Positions 18,926 through 29,011 of a DNA stretch of 64,000 bases are shown one piece after another (position 1 is the stretch's first letter; every line of letters begins with the position of its first letter). The stretch is taken from NCBI RefSeq assembly GCF_000304475.1, contig NC_018951.1, positions 357,467 through 421,466 on the forward strand. The letters run 5' to 3'. This stretch comes from Kazachstania africana CBS 2517 (lineage: Eukaryota > Ascomycota > Saccharomycetes > Saccharomycetales > Saccharomycetaceae). A model generated the notes under the pieces. The model saw nothing but the letters and a program-made list of their open reading frames with translations. It had not been told where the DNA came from and did no database searches. The translations under genes and the position numbers were made by a program.

Positions 18926-20269
18926 ATGGGTAAATTATTAGATTTTGCTTTGCATCCAATTGAGTTGAAAGCCGCAATCAAATTGAGGTTTTTAAGATCT
19001 CCTTTGTACTCTATCAATGACACAAGAGCAACTCCAGACTTGGTAGAATGTTACAAATTGCTCAAACAAACATCTAGATCCTTTGCAACGGTGATAATGG
19101 AGTTACATCCTGAATTGCGCAACGTTATCATGTTGTTTTACTTGATTCTGAGAGCATTAGACACTGTCGAAGATGATATGACTATTGAACATGATTTAAA
19201 GATTGACCTTCTACGCAATTTTTACAAGAAATTAGACTTACAGAAGTGGAACTTCGAAGGTAATGCTGAGAATGAAAAGGACAGAGCTGTCTTGGTGGAG
19301 TTTGCAAGCATTTTGAGGGAGTTTCACAAATTAAAGGATGATTACAAAGCTGTCATAAAGGAAATTACCATGGAAATGGGTAATGGGATGGCTGACTATA
19401 TACAAGATGAGAATTTCAACTTGAACGGTGTCCAAACCATCAAGGACTATGATACATACTGTCATTATGTGGCAGGCCTTGTGGGCGATGGTCTAACACA
19501 GCTAATTGTACTGGCCAACTTTGGGTCCAATTCTTTGGCTAATGAAACGCAATTGTTTGAAAGTATGGGACTATTCTTGCAAAAGACGAATATCATAAGG
19601 GATTATGCTGAAGATCTGGAGGCTGGAAGATCTTTTTGGCCAAAGGAAATCTGGTCCATGTATGCTGAAAAATTAACTGATTTCCAAGATCCATATATGG
19701 AAAGAAAAGGTGTAGATTGCATGAACCATTTAGTTTTGAATGCCCTGGGACATGTTGAGGATGTCTTAAACTATCTAAGCTCAATACATGAACAATCGAC
19801 TTTTCAATTTTGTGCTATCCCACAAGTGATGGCTATCGCTACTCTAGCCTTAGTTTTTGAGAATCCTAGTGTCTTGCGTCGTAATGTGAAAATTAGAAAA
19901 GGAACCACATGCTATCTTATCCTAAAATCAAGGACATTCCGCGGCTGTGTGGAGATCTTTGAAGAATACTTACGTGAAATTAGATCTAAATTACAGGTGG
20001 AAGATCCGAACTATCTCAAGATCAATATTCAAGTCTCTAAAATCGACCAACTTATTGAAGAAATGTACCAAGAAAAACTACCACCTAGTGTAAGCCCTAA
20101 AGAAACAGAAATTTATCTAAAAGTGCAAGAAAGAACAAATTGGGATGTCAAAGTTAAACCAGTTCAGGATGATGAAGATTATAGATTCAACTTAGCTTTT
20201 ACCGTTATTATTACTCTATTATTGGCTTTTTTCGTGTTCTGGACAAATACAAGCCAATTTTTAAATTAA
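18926..20269 (+). CDS. ERG9: Squalene synthase
   Basis: A 447-residue ER enzyme (S. cerevisiae 444). It condenses two farnesyl diphosphates to squalene with NADPH, the first step committed to sterols. Both Mg-diphosphate motifs are intact: DTVEDD at residues 79-84 and DYAED at 226-230, the latter within [15 protein letters not shown]. The [13 protein letters not shown] segment and [11 protein letters not shown] are family hallmarks. A C-terminal membrane anchor ([17 protein letters not shown]) precedes the end. The ATG starts [11 protein letters not shown], as in the family. It is downstream of PTH1 in the same orientation. Confidence 0.98.
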   Translation: MGKLLDFALHPIELKAAIKLRFLRSPLYSINDTRATPDLVECYKLLKQTSRSFATVIMELHPELRNVIMLFYLILRALDTVEDDMTIEHDLKIDLLRNFYKKLDLQKWNFEGNAENEKDRAVLVEFASILREFHKLKDDYKAVIKEITMEMGNGMADYIQDENFNLNGVQTIKDYDTYCHYVAGLVGDGLTQLIVLANFGSNSLANETQLFESMGLFLQKTNIIRDYAEDLEAGRSFWPKEIWSMYAEKLTDFQDPYMERKGVDCMNHLVLNALGHVEDVLNYLSSIHEQSTFQFCAIPQVMAIATLALVFENPSVLRRNVKIRKGTTCYLILKSRTFRGCVEIFEEYLREIRSKLQVEDPNYLKINIQVSKIDQLIEEMYQEKLPPSVSPKETEIYLKVQERTNWDVKVKPVQDDEDYRFNLAFTVIITLLLAFFVFWTNTSQFLN

Positions 20270-20546
20270 TATCTCTATGTATTTCGTCTATTTCATTTAT
20301 CGAAAATTCTCTTAAACTTCGCTAGTCCAGTTAAATAAATCCGGAATTGTACAATATACCCCGAGATCGAAGAATGGAATCAGATGTGCTACATTACTAT
20401 ATCTCCTCTTTAACATATACGCTAAGTAGCCTTTGGGGGCGTCATCAAACGAATGAAGCTGTTTCTATAAATGTAGATGGCTTGTGTTGCAACTTGCTTG
20501 TTTTTCCCAAGTCGTGTCACACCGTCTCAATCGTACTATTATACAA

Positions 20547-21632
20547 ATGTCGAGTAGAGCACTCACGGCAAGAGTATTATCTGTGATGACACTTCCAAAG
20601 ACCCAAAAGGCAATGGTATTCTCCGAATACGGTGGTGATCTGGAATACAGGGACATTCCTGTACCCACAAAAAAGGCAAATGAAATATTGATTAATGTAA
20701 AATATTCCGGAGTCTGTCATAGTGACTTATATGTGTGGAAAAACAGAACGCCCATGACATCAAAATTACCCTTAGTAGGAGGCCATGAGGGAGCAGGTGT
20801 TGTGGTTGGCATGGGCTCAAATGTGAAAAACTGGAAGATCGGTGATAAAGCTGGTGTCAAATGGTTGAATAGTACCTGTATGACTTGTGAGCACTGTGAA
20901 CTGGGCAACGAACCAAGTTGTTTGAAGTCTGAATATAATGGTTTTACTCGTAATGGGTCATTCCAGCAGTATGTAGCAGTAGATGCGATACATGCCCCAA
21001 GGTTACCTGATAATTGCGATTTAGCCGAGTTAGCGCCAGCTTCTTGCGCTGGAGTAACCGTCTACAAGGCTATCAAGTCGGCTAATATTAGAGCAGGTCA
21101 GTGGATGGCAATAACTGGCGCATGTGGTGGTCTGGGATCAGTTGCCATCCAATATTGTAAAGCTATGGGCTACAGGGTAGTCGGGATTGATGCAGGTGAG
21201 GCAAAGGCCAATCTATTCAAAGAGTTAGGTGGTGAAGTATTTATTGATTTTACCAAGAGTAAAGACCTAGTTGCAGACGTAGTATCAGCCACAAACGGAG
21301 GAGCTCATGGCGTTTTAAGTATTGCAGCTACAGAAGACGCTATTAATACTTCAGTAAAATATGTGCGTTCAAATGGTACTTGTGTGATTGTTAGCGTTCC
21401 GGATGGGGCATACTGTAAGTCGGACGTGTTCAACCAGGTCGTTAAATCAATTTCCATAGTGGGTACGTATGTAGCTAATAGAGCGGAAACTCGAGAGGCT
21501 ATCGACTTTTTTGCTCGAGGACTAGTGAAAGCCCCCATTGAAATAGTTCCTCTTTCACAGCTACTTCAAGTTTACAAGAAAATAGAAAGTGGTGAAGTGA
21601 TAGGAAGATATGTGCTTGACACATCTATGTAA
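20547..21632 (+). CDS. Zinc-dependent alcohol dehydrogenase, divergent paralogue
   Basis: A 361-residue medium-chain ADH. Zinc ligands are present: catalytic Cys57 in GVCHSD, His in [10 protein letters not shown], Cys in [10 protein letters not shown], and the structural set [15 protein letters not shown]. The NAD site [10 protein letters not shown] is intact. Two pocket residues differ from classical yeast Adh1. The proton-relay His (His48 in mature Adh1) is Tyr62, and Trp54 is Thr68, in [13 protein letters not shown]. Compared with Adh1 it has about 13 extra N-terminal residues ([13 protein letters not shown]) without acids and with two Arg, which could be a short mitochondrial presequence. 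A second in-frame ATG at 20586 would give a cytosolic form. It is followed in tandem by another ADH and probably has altered substrate use. Confidence 0.85.
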   Translation: MSSRALTARVLSVMTLPKTQKAMVFSEYGGDLEYRDIPVPTKKANEILINVKYSGVCHSDLYVWKNRTPMTSKLPLVGGHEGAGVVVGMGSNVKNWKIGDKAGVKWLNSTCMTCEHCELGNEPSCLKSEYNGFTRNGSFQQYVAVDAIHAPRLPDNCDLAELAPASCAGVTVYKAIKSANIRAGQWMAITGACGGLGSVAIQYCKAMGYRVVGIDAGEAKANLFKELGGEVFIDFTKSKDLVADVVSATNGGAHGVLSIAATEDAINTSVKYVRSNGTCVIVSVPDGAYCKSDVFNQVVKSISIVGTYVANRAETREAIDFFARGLVKAPIEIVPLSQLLQVYKKIESGEVIGRYVLDTSM

Positions 21633-22156
21633 ATTGTCTTCTACTCGGAACGACTATACATATGGCCCTCCAAATTATATAGTTTGATGGATTCCAATAA
21701 TTTGTATTCCTTTTGCATTCCTCTTTCAAGTTGAGGAGTCATTACGCTGGCAATTGCCTGATTCGGCGAGTTTCGCACCGGAACTCTGCGAGCTTATCAG
21801 GAACATAAATCTCAAAATGCACTAGTTCAGCTTCCATTTTAAATGCTCAGGAGAAGGAATTGGATGTTGCATGATAATTCTCGAGAAAATCAGTCCGCAT
21901 CATATCCGTGGACGTTGAGAGAGGATTCGTTATTGAGTCCGCAACCTCCCTGTTGTACTTTTCAACCTCCTTTCTCAATGTTCAGCTTTGGCACATCACT
22001 CTTACCCCAGGTTTCTTTATTCGTTTGAAACTATGGTGGCTGATTATAAACGAATTTATATAAAAGTAGCCCTTACTCTTGAACAAGCTTTTGCCAGACA
22101 ATTCACTCATTGTTAAGCAAGAACAAAATTCTTTCCTTTTCTAGAGATAACTAAAT
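21633..22156. promoter_or_regulatory. Spacer and promoter between the tandem ADH genes
   Basis: A 524-bp spacer. A small open frame at 21843-22028 has no recognisable content. A strong TATA box lies at 22056-22065, followed by a CT- and A-rich leader typical of highly expressed yeast glycolytic genes. Confidence 0.6.
22056..22065 (+). promoter_or_regulatory. TATA box (TATATAAAAG) of second ADH
   Basis: Matches the yeast TATA consensus exactly and lies 92 bp before the ATG at 22157. Confidence 0.7.
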
Positions 22157-23212
22157 ATGAGCGCACCTACAATCCCAAAGACCCAAAAAGCCATCATCTT
22201 CTCCGAAGTTGGGGGTAAATTAGAGTATAAAGACATTCCTGTACCAGTTCCTAAGTCAAATGAGCTGTTAATCAACGTTTTGTATTCTGGTGTCTGTCAC
22301 AGTGATCTGCACATTTGGCAAGGTGACCTCCCATTGCCTTTAAAGTTACCATTAGTTGGCGGTCACGAAGGTGCCGGTGTAGTTGTAGGCATGGGTTCAA
22401 ACGTCAAAGGCTGGAAACTGGGTGATTATGCAGGTATCAAGTTCCTGAACGGAACCTGTAATGCCTGTGAATTCTGCGAACAATCTTTTGAGATCAGTTG
22501 TCCTCATGCTGACTTCACAGGTACTGTACATGACGGTTCCTTCCAACAATACGCTACCGCAGATGCTGTTCAAGCTGCCAGAATTCCGCAAGGTACTGAC
22601 TTAGCTGCCATTGCACCTCTATTATGCGCAGGTCTCACTGCTTACAAAGCTTTGAAATCTGCTAACATGAGACCTGGTCAATGGGTTGCTATTTCAGGTG
22701 CATGTGGTGGTTTAGGTACATATGCTATTCAATACGCTACTGCCATGGGATACAGAGTTTTAGGTATTGATTCAGGTGAAGAAAAAGCCAAATATTTCAA
22801 AACACTTGGTGGTGAAGTATTTATTGACTACAAGAAGAGCAAAGATGTTGTTGCTGACGTTATTAAAGCAACTGATGGTGGGGCACATGGTGTTCTTAAC
22901 ATTGCTGTTGATCCAAGAGCTATTTCCATGAGCACAAAGTACGTTAGATCTAACGGTACAAGTGTCTTGGTCAGTTTGCCAAAGGATGCCGTCTGTGAAT
23001 CAGAGGTATTCACCCAGGTTGTCAAATCCACCTCCATTGTTGGATCTTGCGTTGGTAATAGAGCAGACACTAGAGAAGCAATTGATTTCTTCACTAGAGG
23101 TTTGATTAAAATTCCAATTCACATGGCACCACTATCGAGTTTGCCACAAATTTATGACAAGCTAATGCAAAATGAGGTCGTTGGTCGATTTGTCGTTGAC
23201 ACCTCGAAATAG
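22157..23212 (+). CDS. Zinc-dependent alcohol dehydrogenase, Adh1-like
   Basis: A 351-residue cytosolic-type NAD alcohol dehydrogenase close to Adh1/Adh2. It interconverts acetaldehyde and ethanol, or longer aldehydes and alcohols. Present are catalytic Cys47, proton-relay His52, [20 protein letters not shown], structural zinc Cys in [31 protein letters not shown] and NAD site [10 protein letters not shown]. The C-terminus GRFVVDTSK is typical. The substrate-pocket Trp54 of Adh1 is Leu58 here (WQGDLPLP). Strong codon bias and a good TATA box imply high expression. It lies in tandem with the divergent ADH upstream; the pair is not at this locus in S. cerevisiae. I leave the symbol blank because ADH numbering cannot be transferred. 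Confidence 0.93.
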   Translation: MSAPTIPKTQKAIIFSEVGGKLEYKDIPVPVPKSNELLINVLYSGVCHSDLHIWQGDLPLPLKLPLVGGHEGAGVVVGMGSNVKGWKLGDYAGIKFLNGTCNACEFCEQSFEISCPHADFTGTVHDGSFQQYATADAVQAARIPQGTDLAAIAPLLCAGLTAYKALKSANMRPGQWVAISGACGGLGTYAIQYATAMGYRVLGIDSGEEKAKYFKTLGGEVFIDYKKSKDVVADVIKATDGGAHGVLNIAVDPRAISMSTKYVRSNGTSVLVSLPKDAVCESEVFTQVVKSTSIVGSCVGNRADTREAIDFFTRGLIKIPIHMAPLSSLPQIYDKLMQNEVVGRFVVDTSK

Positions 23213-23912
23213 GTTGATTCCTTATATATATTTTGATGTCAATTTTATATATTTTTATCATGCTACTTCGAAATGTTTTGCTTATAAATCGTAGCATGAG
23301 AGATACTGAAATAAAATGGTTTAACTTTACTGCAATGAACGATACTAGGGCTCCTCAATCATGTTTGGCCGAAGAAGAATGTAATATGCCAAATTCAAGT
23401 ATCAAAATAAATAAAACGACCTTCTATAGATATGTATATCGATTTTGTTGATCTCGACAACATTAAATCACCAATAAAACTCATATATTCGGTACCCTCA
23501 AAATTATATGAACCATTAATATATAAGGCGACGTCTGAACTTTTTTGTGGGGTGCTATAATACTTTAGCATCACGGCAGGCGTCGAGACTAGTCCTGAAC
23601 CTCATTATATTTATGTCATTTGCCATTATATAAGACACAGCTAAGACTCCTAGTATCAATCTTGCTGGATATCTGACGCTGTCATAACATCTTCTAGCCA
23701 TTTGCTTATTACAGCTGTTTGACGCGTGTTTCCTGATTTGGAAATATGTAAACAAATTTTATTTCCCAACTCGGAAACTGTTCTTTCTTGTGAGAATTCT
23801 TGAAAACTTCATCACATTTTTATCAGACAAGAGGTAAAAAAAAAATAAAAATCGATCATTTGAAACACCAAAACTAGTGATAATACAAACCAAGAGCAAG
23901 AACGATAGAGCC
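23213..23912. promoter_or_regulatory. ADH terminator and TUB1 upstream region
   Basis: A 700-bp AT-rich spacer. Small open frames here show no domain. A poly-A tract near 23837-23850 lies about 70 bp before the TUB1 ATG. No tRNA seen. Confidence 0.5.
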
Positions 23913-25465
23913 ATGAGAGAAGTTATTAGTATCAATGGTATGTGAACTAATGTAAAGTTATATATGGACTAGCAATTGAGACCCAAAACCGTGTAATTTT
24001 GCCTTTCGAGGTGGGTTTCTCGAGGATGTGGCTATCCCTGAAACACGTCAAACGGCCAAGGTAGCTTGAGCTTGTTCATACGCCTTCCGCATCATAAATA
24101 AGAATACTAACATGTTATTTTGCTTGTGCAAAATTTTTCATTTGAATAGTCGGTCAAGCAGGTTGTCAAATTGGTAATGCTTGTTGGGAATTATATTCAT
24201 TAGAACATGGTATCCAACCAGACGGTTACCTACAAGAAGGTTTAACCAAACCAAAAGGTGGTGAAGAAGGTTTCTCCACTTTCTTCTACGAAACAGGTGC
24301 TGGTAAATATGTCCCAAGAGCAATTTACGTGGATTTAGAACCAAACGTTATTGATGAAGTTCGTAACGGTGCTTACAAAGATTTTTTCCACCCTGAACAA
24401 TTGATAAATGGTAAAGAAGATGCTGCAAACAATTATGCACGTGGTCATTATACCGTGGGAAGAGAATTATTGGATGATATTTTAGATAGGGTGAGAAGAA
24501 TGACTGACCAATGTGATGGTTTACAAGGTTTCTTGTTCACGCATTCATTAGGTGGTGGTACCGGTTCTGGTTTAGGTTCCTTATTATTAGAACAGTTGTC
24601 AGCTGATTATGGTAAGAAATCTAAATTAGAATTCGCTGTCTACCCAGCTCCGCAAGTCTCTACTTCTGTTGTTGAGCCATATAACACCGTTCTTACAACA
24701 CATACCACTTTAGAGCACGCTGATTGTACGTTTATGGTTGATAATGAAGCTATCTATGATATTTGCAAAAAGAATTTGGGTATCACCAGACCTTCCTTCA
24801 GTAATCTAAATAATTTGATCGCTCAAGTTGTTTCCTCCGTCACCGCATCCCTAAGATTCGACGGTTCATTGAATGTTGATTTGAATGAATTCCAAACTAA
24901 TTTAGTTCCATATCCAAGAATCCACTTCCCATTAGTTTCTTACGCACCAATACTTTCGAAGTCAAAGGCGCATCATGAAGCTAACTCGGTCACTGAAATT
25001 ACTAACGCTTGTTTTGAACCAGGTAATCAAATGGTTAAATGTGATCCAAGTGCCGGTAAATATATGGCTAATTGTTTATTATATAGAGGTGATGTTGTCA
25101 CAAGAGATGTTCAAACCGCAGTAACGCAAGTTAAGAATAAAAAGACCGTTCAAATGGTTGACTGGTGTCCAACTGGTTTCAAAATTGGTATTTGTTATGA
25201 ACCACCAACTGTTATTCCAGACTCTCAACTGGCCTCTGTTCAAAGAGCCGTTTGTATGCTATCGAATACAACTGCTATTGCAGATGCTTGGAAGAGAATT
25301 GATGCAAAGTTCGATTTAATGTACGCTAAGCGTGCTTTTGTACATTGGTATGTTGGTGAAGGTATGGAAGAAGGTGAATTTACCGAAGCAAGAGAAGATT
25401 TGGCTGCCTTAGAAAGAGATTATATCGAAGTTGGTGCCGATTCTTATGCTGATGAAGAATTTTAA
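23913..25465 (+). CDS. TUB1: Alpha-tubulin, one intron
   Basis: Spliced CDS: exon 1 is 23913-23937 (MREVISIN plus one base) and exon 2 is 24150-25465, giving 446 residues. Splicing forms GTC and restores [23 protein letters not shown]-binding motifs include [10 protein letters not shown], and the lateral and C-terminal regions follow fungal alpha-tubulin closely to [21 protein letters not shown]. The tail SYADEEF ends in Phe rather than the detyrosinable Tyr, as in yeasts. Alpha-tubulin pairs with beta-tubulin in microtubules. S. cerevisiae TUB1 and TUB3 both have this intron position. Adjacency to ALO1 identifies TUB1 (YML085C). A CTG codon encodes the conserved Leu in DSQLASVQ. Confidence 0.97.
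23938..24149 (+). other. TUB1 spliceosomal intron
   Basis: A 212-nt intron with donor GTATGT at 23938, branch point TACTAAC at 24105-24111 and acceptor TAG at 24147-24149. It sits after codon 8, as in S. cerevisiae alpha-tubulin genes. Confidence 0.95.
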
Positions 25466-26181
25466 ACTCACTTATTCTCTGTTGAATGAAAATTGCTCTA
25501 CATAATCCCGACTATTTCAGAGCAATCTGAAATTTTATTTCAAAGTACATATAATAGTATTAAAAAAATACCCCTTTGTTTTATCTAAAGTACCTTTCAG
25601 AATTCTATTTTTAAAGAGAATGATGTAAAATTTCTAAGTACTTTTTATGATTATTCGTCACTAGAGGCGATATGGATATTTTTCTACCGAAGAAAAATAT
25701 CATCAGGATAACTAAATATATAAAAAAAGGATGCTTACTTCCCAAAAGTGGGAGGTATTTACTACTTTCATCAACAGTATGGAATTGTACTTACAACTCT
25801 TATATACTATGTTTCTTTTTAAATTTGAATGATAATTAAACGTTACTTAGTTCTTACAAGGTAGGGTGCAAGATGAGCTCGATTCCAGACCTGAGATCAC
25901 AAACCCACACTGGCTATTAAGAGTGTTACAACAACCAAGCCACATTTCAATGCGGTCACTTAGCAAACGTAGCACTTAAGTTTAGTATCAGTGGCATACC
26001 ACTTTCCGGGCAACATAATCCTTTCAACAATAGCTCCACAGGTCCCTTAAAAACGGCCAATCAGTTGGGCTTGTAGTATATAAAAGAAAACGTTTATGAA
26101 ATTCGAAAGTGAAAGAGATAATATTTCTTTCTATCACTTTACAAACAAAACTGCAGCACATCGTATATTGTTTTAGAGAAG
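25466..26181. promoter_or_regulatory. TUB1 terminator and ALO1 upstream region
   Basis: A 716-bp spacer. The proximal part before ALO1 has a CCAAT pentamer at 26057-26061 and a consensus TATA box at 26077-26086. No gene is recognised. Confidence 0.55.
26077..26086 (+). promoter_or_regulatory. TATA box (TATATAAAAG) of ALO1
   Basis: Consensus TATA box 96 bp before the ALO1 ATG. A CCAAT pentamer, the core of the Hap2/3/4/5 site, lies 16 bp upstream of it, which would fit respiratory regulation. Confidence 0.6.
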
Positions 26182-27765
26182 ATGTCATCCCAAGACATGT
26201 CATGCCCTACATCAACGAATTTTGTGCTCACAAATTGGGCCAAAATATATCATACAAATCCGGAATTATACTTCCAACCAAGAAATGTGGATGAACTTAG
26301 AGGTATTGTGAGAAAAGCTAATGAATCAGGGAAAACGATCACTGTGGTTGGTGGTGCTAACTCACCTAATGATATTTGCAAAACAGAAGAATGGTTAATC
26401 AGTCTAGACAAGATGAAAAAAGTAAACAATTTTGAGATGTCAAAGGATAAAACATATGCTGATGTCACTGTAGAGGCAGGAATAACATTAGAAGAACTTA
26501 ATGACTATTGTTTCAAGAAATACGACTATGTCTTACAGAATTTAGCATCCATAGCTTGCCAAAGTGTTGCTGGCGCCATTTCAACCGGGACACATGGTTC
26601 TTCACCATATCATGGCTTATTGTCATCTCAAATTGTAAATTTGACTATTGTAAATGGTGAAGGTAAAGTTTTATTTTTAGACTCTAAAAACAACGCTGAT
26701 GTTTTTAGAGCCTCATTGCTGTCGCTCGGAAAGATCGGTATCATCTATAATGCTACTGTACGTGTAGTTCCATCATTTAACATCAAATCAACGAAGGAGA
26801 TAATATCATTTGATTATCTAATTGAAAAATGGGACACACTATGGACCTCAGCAGAGTTTGTGAGAGTCTGGTGGTATCCTTACACAAGGAAATGTGTTCT
26901 GTGGAGAGGTACTAAGACAGAAGAACACATTAAAGAAAGGCCAAAGGGATTTTTGGGCAATAAATTTGGTAGGTTAGCTTACGAAAGCTTACTATGGATC
27001 AGTTGTGCATTATATCGCCCATTTACTCCAATTCTAGAACGGTTTATTTTCAGAATTTTATACGGTAATGTTGGTGGTATTGGAGAAGGTTCTGTTGAAG
27101 TCCTTCCCTCATTTGAAGGGCTCACTATGGATTGTCTATTTGCGCAATACGTGGATGAATGGGCTGCCAAATTGAATGATGGTCCTGGACTTTTAAGGTC
27201 TCTTGATAATTCTATCTCAAAGGCTGCAAAAGATCGGGAATTTTATGTCCATGTTCCAATGGAGATTCGTTGTTCAAATACCCTACTACCAAAGAAACAA
27301 CAAAATATTAGTGGTAGATCTGCTACTAGTCCAGGTCCCATTTATGGTAATTTAATAAGTCCGTATCTCGATATTTCTTTTCATGAAACTGCATACGTTC
27401 CCCCAAGTGAGGTAACAAATTCTCAACTAAACCTTTTCATAAATGCAACAATTTATCGACCATTTTCGTACAATACACCGATCTTCAATTGGTTTAGATC
27501 ATTCGAAAATGCCATGTCTCATATTGGTGGAAGACCCCACTGGGCCAAAAATTTCCTGGGACCAACAAACCTTGCAGTTCAAGATGCGCCAAACAAAGAA
27601 GTGGCAAATAAGTATACACGAGTTTCATTTATGAGAGGAAGATTTCAAGATTGGTACGGAAAAGATCTTATACAGTTTGATGAAATCAGACGCAAGCAGG
27701 ATCCTAAGAACGTCCTACTGAGAAAGAATGATTGGGCTGTACAAAATGGTATCCTAGAAGGTTAA
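26182..27765 (+). CDS. ALO1: D-arabinono-1,4-lactone oxidase, flavin-linking His absent
   Basis: A 527-residue aldonolactone oxidase (S. cerevisiae 526) of the mitochondrial outer membrane. It makes D-erythroascorbate, an antioxidant. The VAO-type FAD domain fills the N-terminal half: AGAISTGTHGSSPYHGLLSSQ and SLGKIGIIYNATVRVVPSFNIKST are well conserved. The C-terminal ALO domain has RVWWYPYTRKCVLWRG, the HVPMEIRCSN segment and the catalytic HWAKNFLG. In the segment where S. cerevisiae has VGSGHSPS, whose His carries covalent FAD, this protein reads VGGANSPND, with Asn60 in place of His. The flavin is therefore probably bound non-covalently. The rest of the protein is intact. Located between TUB1 and AIM33, as in S. 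cerevisiae (YML086C). Confidence 0.95.
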   Translation: MSSQDMSCPTSTNFVLTNWAKIYHTNPELYFQPRNVDELRGIVRKANESGKTITVVGGANSPNDICKTEEWLISLDKMKKVNNFEMSKDKTYADVTVEAGITLEELNDYCFKKYDYVLQNLASIACQSVAGAISTGTHGSSPYHGLLSSQIVNLTIVNGEGKVLFLDSKNNADVFRASLLSLGKIGIIYNATVRVVPSFNIKSTKEIISFDYLIEKWDTLWTSAEFVRVWWYPYTRKCVLWRGTKTEEHIKERPKGFLGNKFGRLAYESLLWISCALYRPFTPILERFIFRILYGNVGGIGEGSVEVLPSFEGLTMDCLFAQYVDEWAAKLNDGPGLLRSLDNSISKAAKDREFYVHVPMEIRCSNTLLPKKQQNISGRSATSPGPIYGNLISPYLDISFHETAYVPPSEVTNSQLNLFINATIYRPFSYNTPIFNWFRSFENAMSHIGGRPHWAKNFLGPTNLAVQDAPNKEVANKYTRVSFMRGRFQDWYGKDLIQFDEIRRKQDPKNVLLRKNDWAVQNGILEG

Positions 27766-28005
27766 GTTTTATAAGTTTATTTTATATAGTTTTTTTTAAA
27801 CGGATTTTAATTGTGCTTAAATGTACATCACAAAATGTTTTAATATCCCGAGGAAGGCAGGATTGACATCTTCGTTTAGCTGAATAGCCGTTTGAAGAAA
27901 AACGGGCATCATATATTAAAGATGTTAAATGAAGAGAAATTTATAAGGAACAATATGTTGGAGTCTCACATAGTTTATGCTCTTTCAAGATATATAACAC
28001 GTTAA

Positions 28006-28941
28006 ATGACGGATGGATCTATTAAGAAGTATACTATGCTTGAAAGTATGGATCGTAAAACCGTTATTATCTTTAGCGTGGCGTCAACGATTCCTACTGT
28101 TATAATGGTTAAAGACAGGTGGCTTGCATTTATATCTATGCTTCTAATATTGATTTTACCAAGTTATATGTACGATCTCTATCTTCGACATGAGCCACGC
28201 TCAATTAACACTGATACATGGTGTCCTTTGCCACTGATTTCAAAGACAGAAGTAAATGGCAACTCAGCCATATATAGATTCAAGTTGAATGACAGCAGTG
28301 AGCTCCTCCAGATTCCAATAGGGTATCATCTCGCTATAAGAGTAAATATTGGTGGAAAAGTTAGAGTAAGATATTATACTCCAATTGACCCCAAAAATCA
28401 AAGAGGCCATTTTGACTTACTAGTGAAATCGTATAGTACAGGTGTTGTCTCTAAATATTTTGGAACCTTGAAACCTGGCGATAAAGTCGAGTTCAAAGGA
28501 CCCTTAGGTGAATTCAGTTATAAGAAAAAAATAACTCAACTGGGTATTATTGCTGGTGGATCTGGTATTACGCCCGTTTTACAAATATTAAACGAAATTG
28601 TGATAGAACCGGAGAAATTGAAAAGAATATCACTAATTTACGCAAATGAAACAGAAAATGATATTCTTATGAAGAAAGATTTGGATAAGATGGCTACAAA
28701 ATATCCTCATTTTGAAGTGCATTATGTAGTGCATTTCCCAAGTAAAACTTGGAAGGGTGATTCGGGCTATATTACAAAAGATGAACTGAAAAAGTACTTA
28801 CCAAAATATTCGGAAAATCATAGACTATTAGTTTGCGGGCCATTAGAAATGAATGAAATGGTTCTAAGATATGCGAAGGAACTAGGGTGGAATAATGGGT
28901 TCCAAACCTCAAAAAGTGACGACAAAGTCTTCGTTTTTTAA
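28006..28941 (+). CDS. AIM33: NADH-cytochrome b5 reductase-like membrane protein Aim33
   Basis: A 311-residue flavoprotein of the cytochrome b5 reductase family, matching Aim33 (312), a paralogue of Cbr1. A hydrophobic region at residues 20-55 should anchor it. The FAD-binding RYYTPI and VKSYSTGVVSKYF motifs, and the NADH-binding GGSGITPVLQI and CGPLEMNE motifs, are all intact. It is therefore probably an active NAD(P)H reductase, though its acceptor is unknown. The ATG at 28006 fits the family start. Position between ALO1 and UFO1 matches YML087C. Confidence 0.9.
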   Translation: MTDGSIKKYTMLESMDRKTVIIFSVASTIPTVIMVKDRWLAFISMLLILILPSYMYDLYLRHEPRSINTDTWCPLPLISKTEVNGNSAIYRFKLNDSSELLQIPIGYHLAIRVNIGGKVRVRYYTPIDPKNQRGHFDLLVKSYSTGVVSKYFGTLKPGDKVEFKGPLGEFSYKKKITQLGIIAGGSGITPVLQILNEIVIEPEKLKRISLIYANETENDILMKKDLDKMATKYPHFEVHYVVHFPSKTWKGDSGYITKDELKKYLPKYSENHRLLVCGPLEMNEMVLRYAKELGWNNGFQTSKSDDKVFVF

Positions 28942-29011
28942 AATTCTTTTACTCTAAATAAAATTTATGCGTGTAAATAATGTAATGACTAATAACATAT
29001 CCCTATTTAAT

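Noticed and set aside
20484..20546. N-terminal extension of the first ADH to 20484
   Set aside because: It begins with GTG. The first in-frame ATG is 20547.
24329..25465. Alpha-tubulin starting at an internal ATG
   Set aside because: The spliced model adds the universally conserved N-terminus [17 protein letters not shown], so the internal start is wrong.
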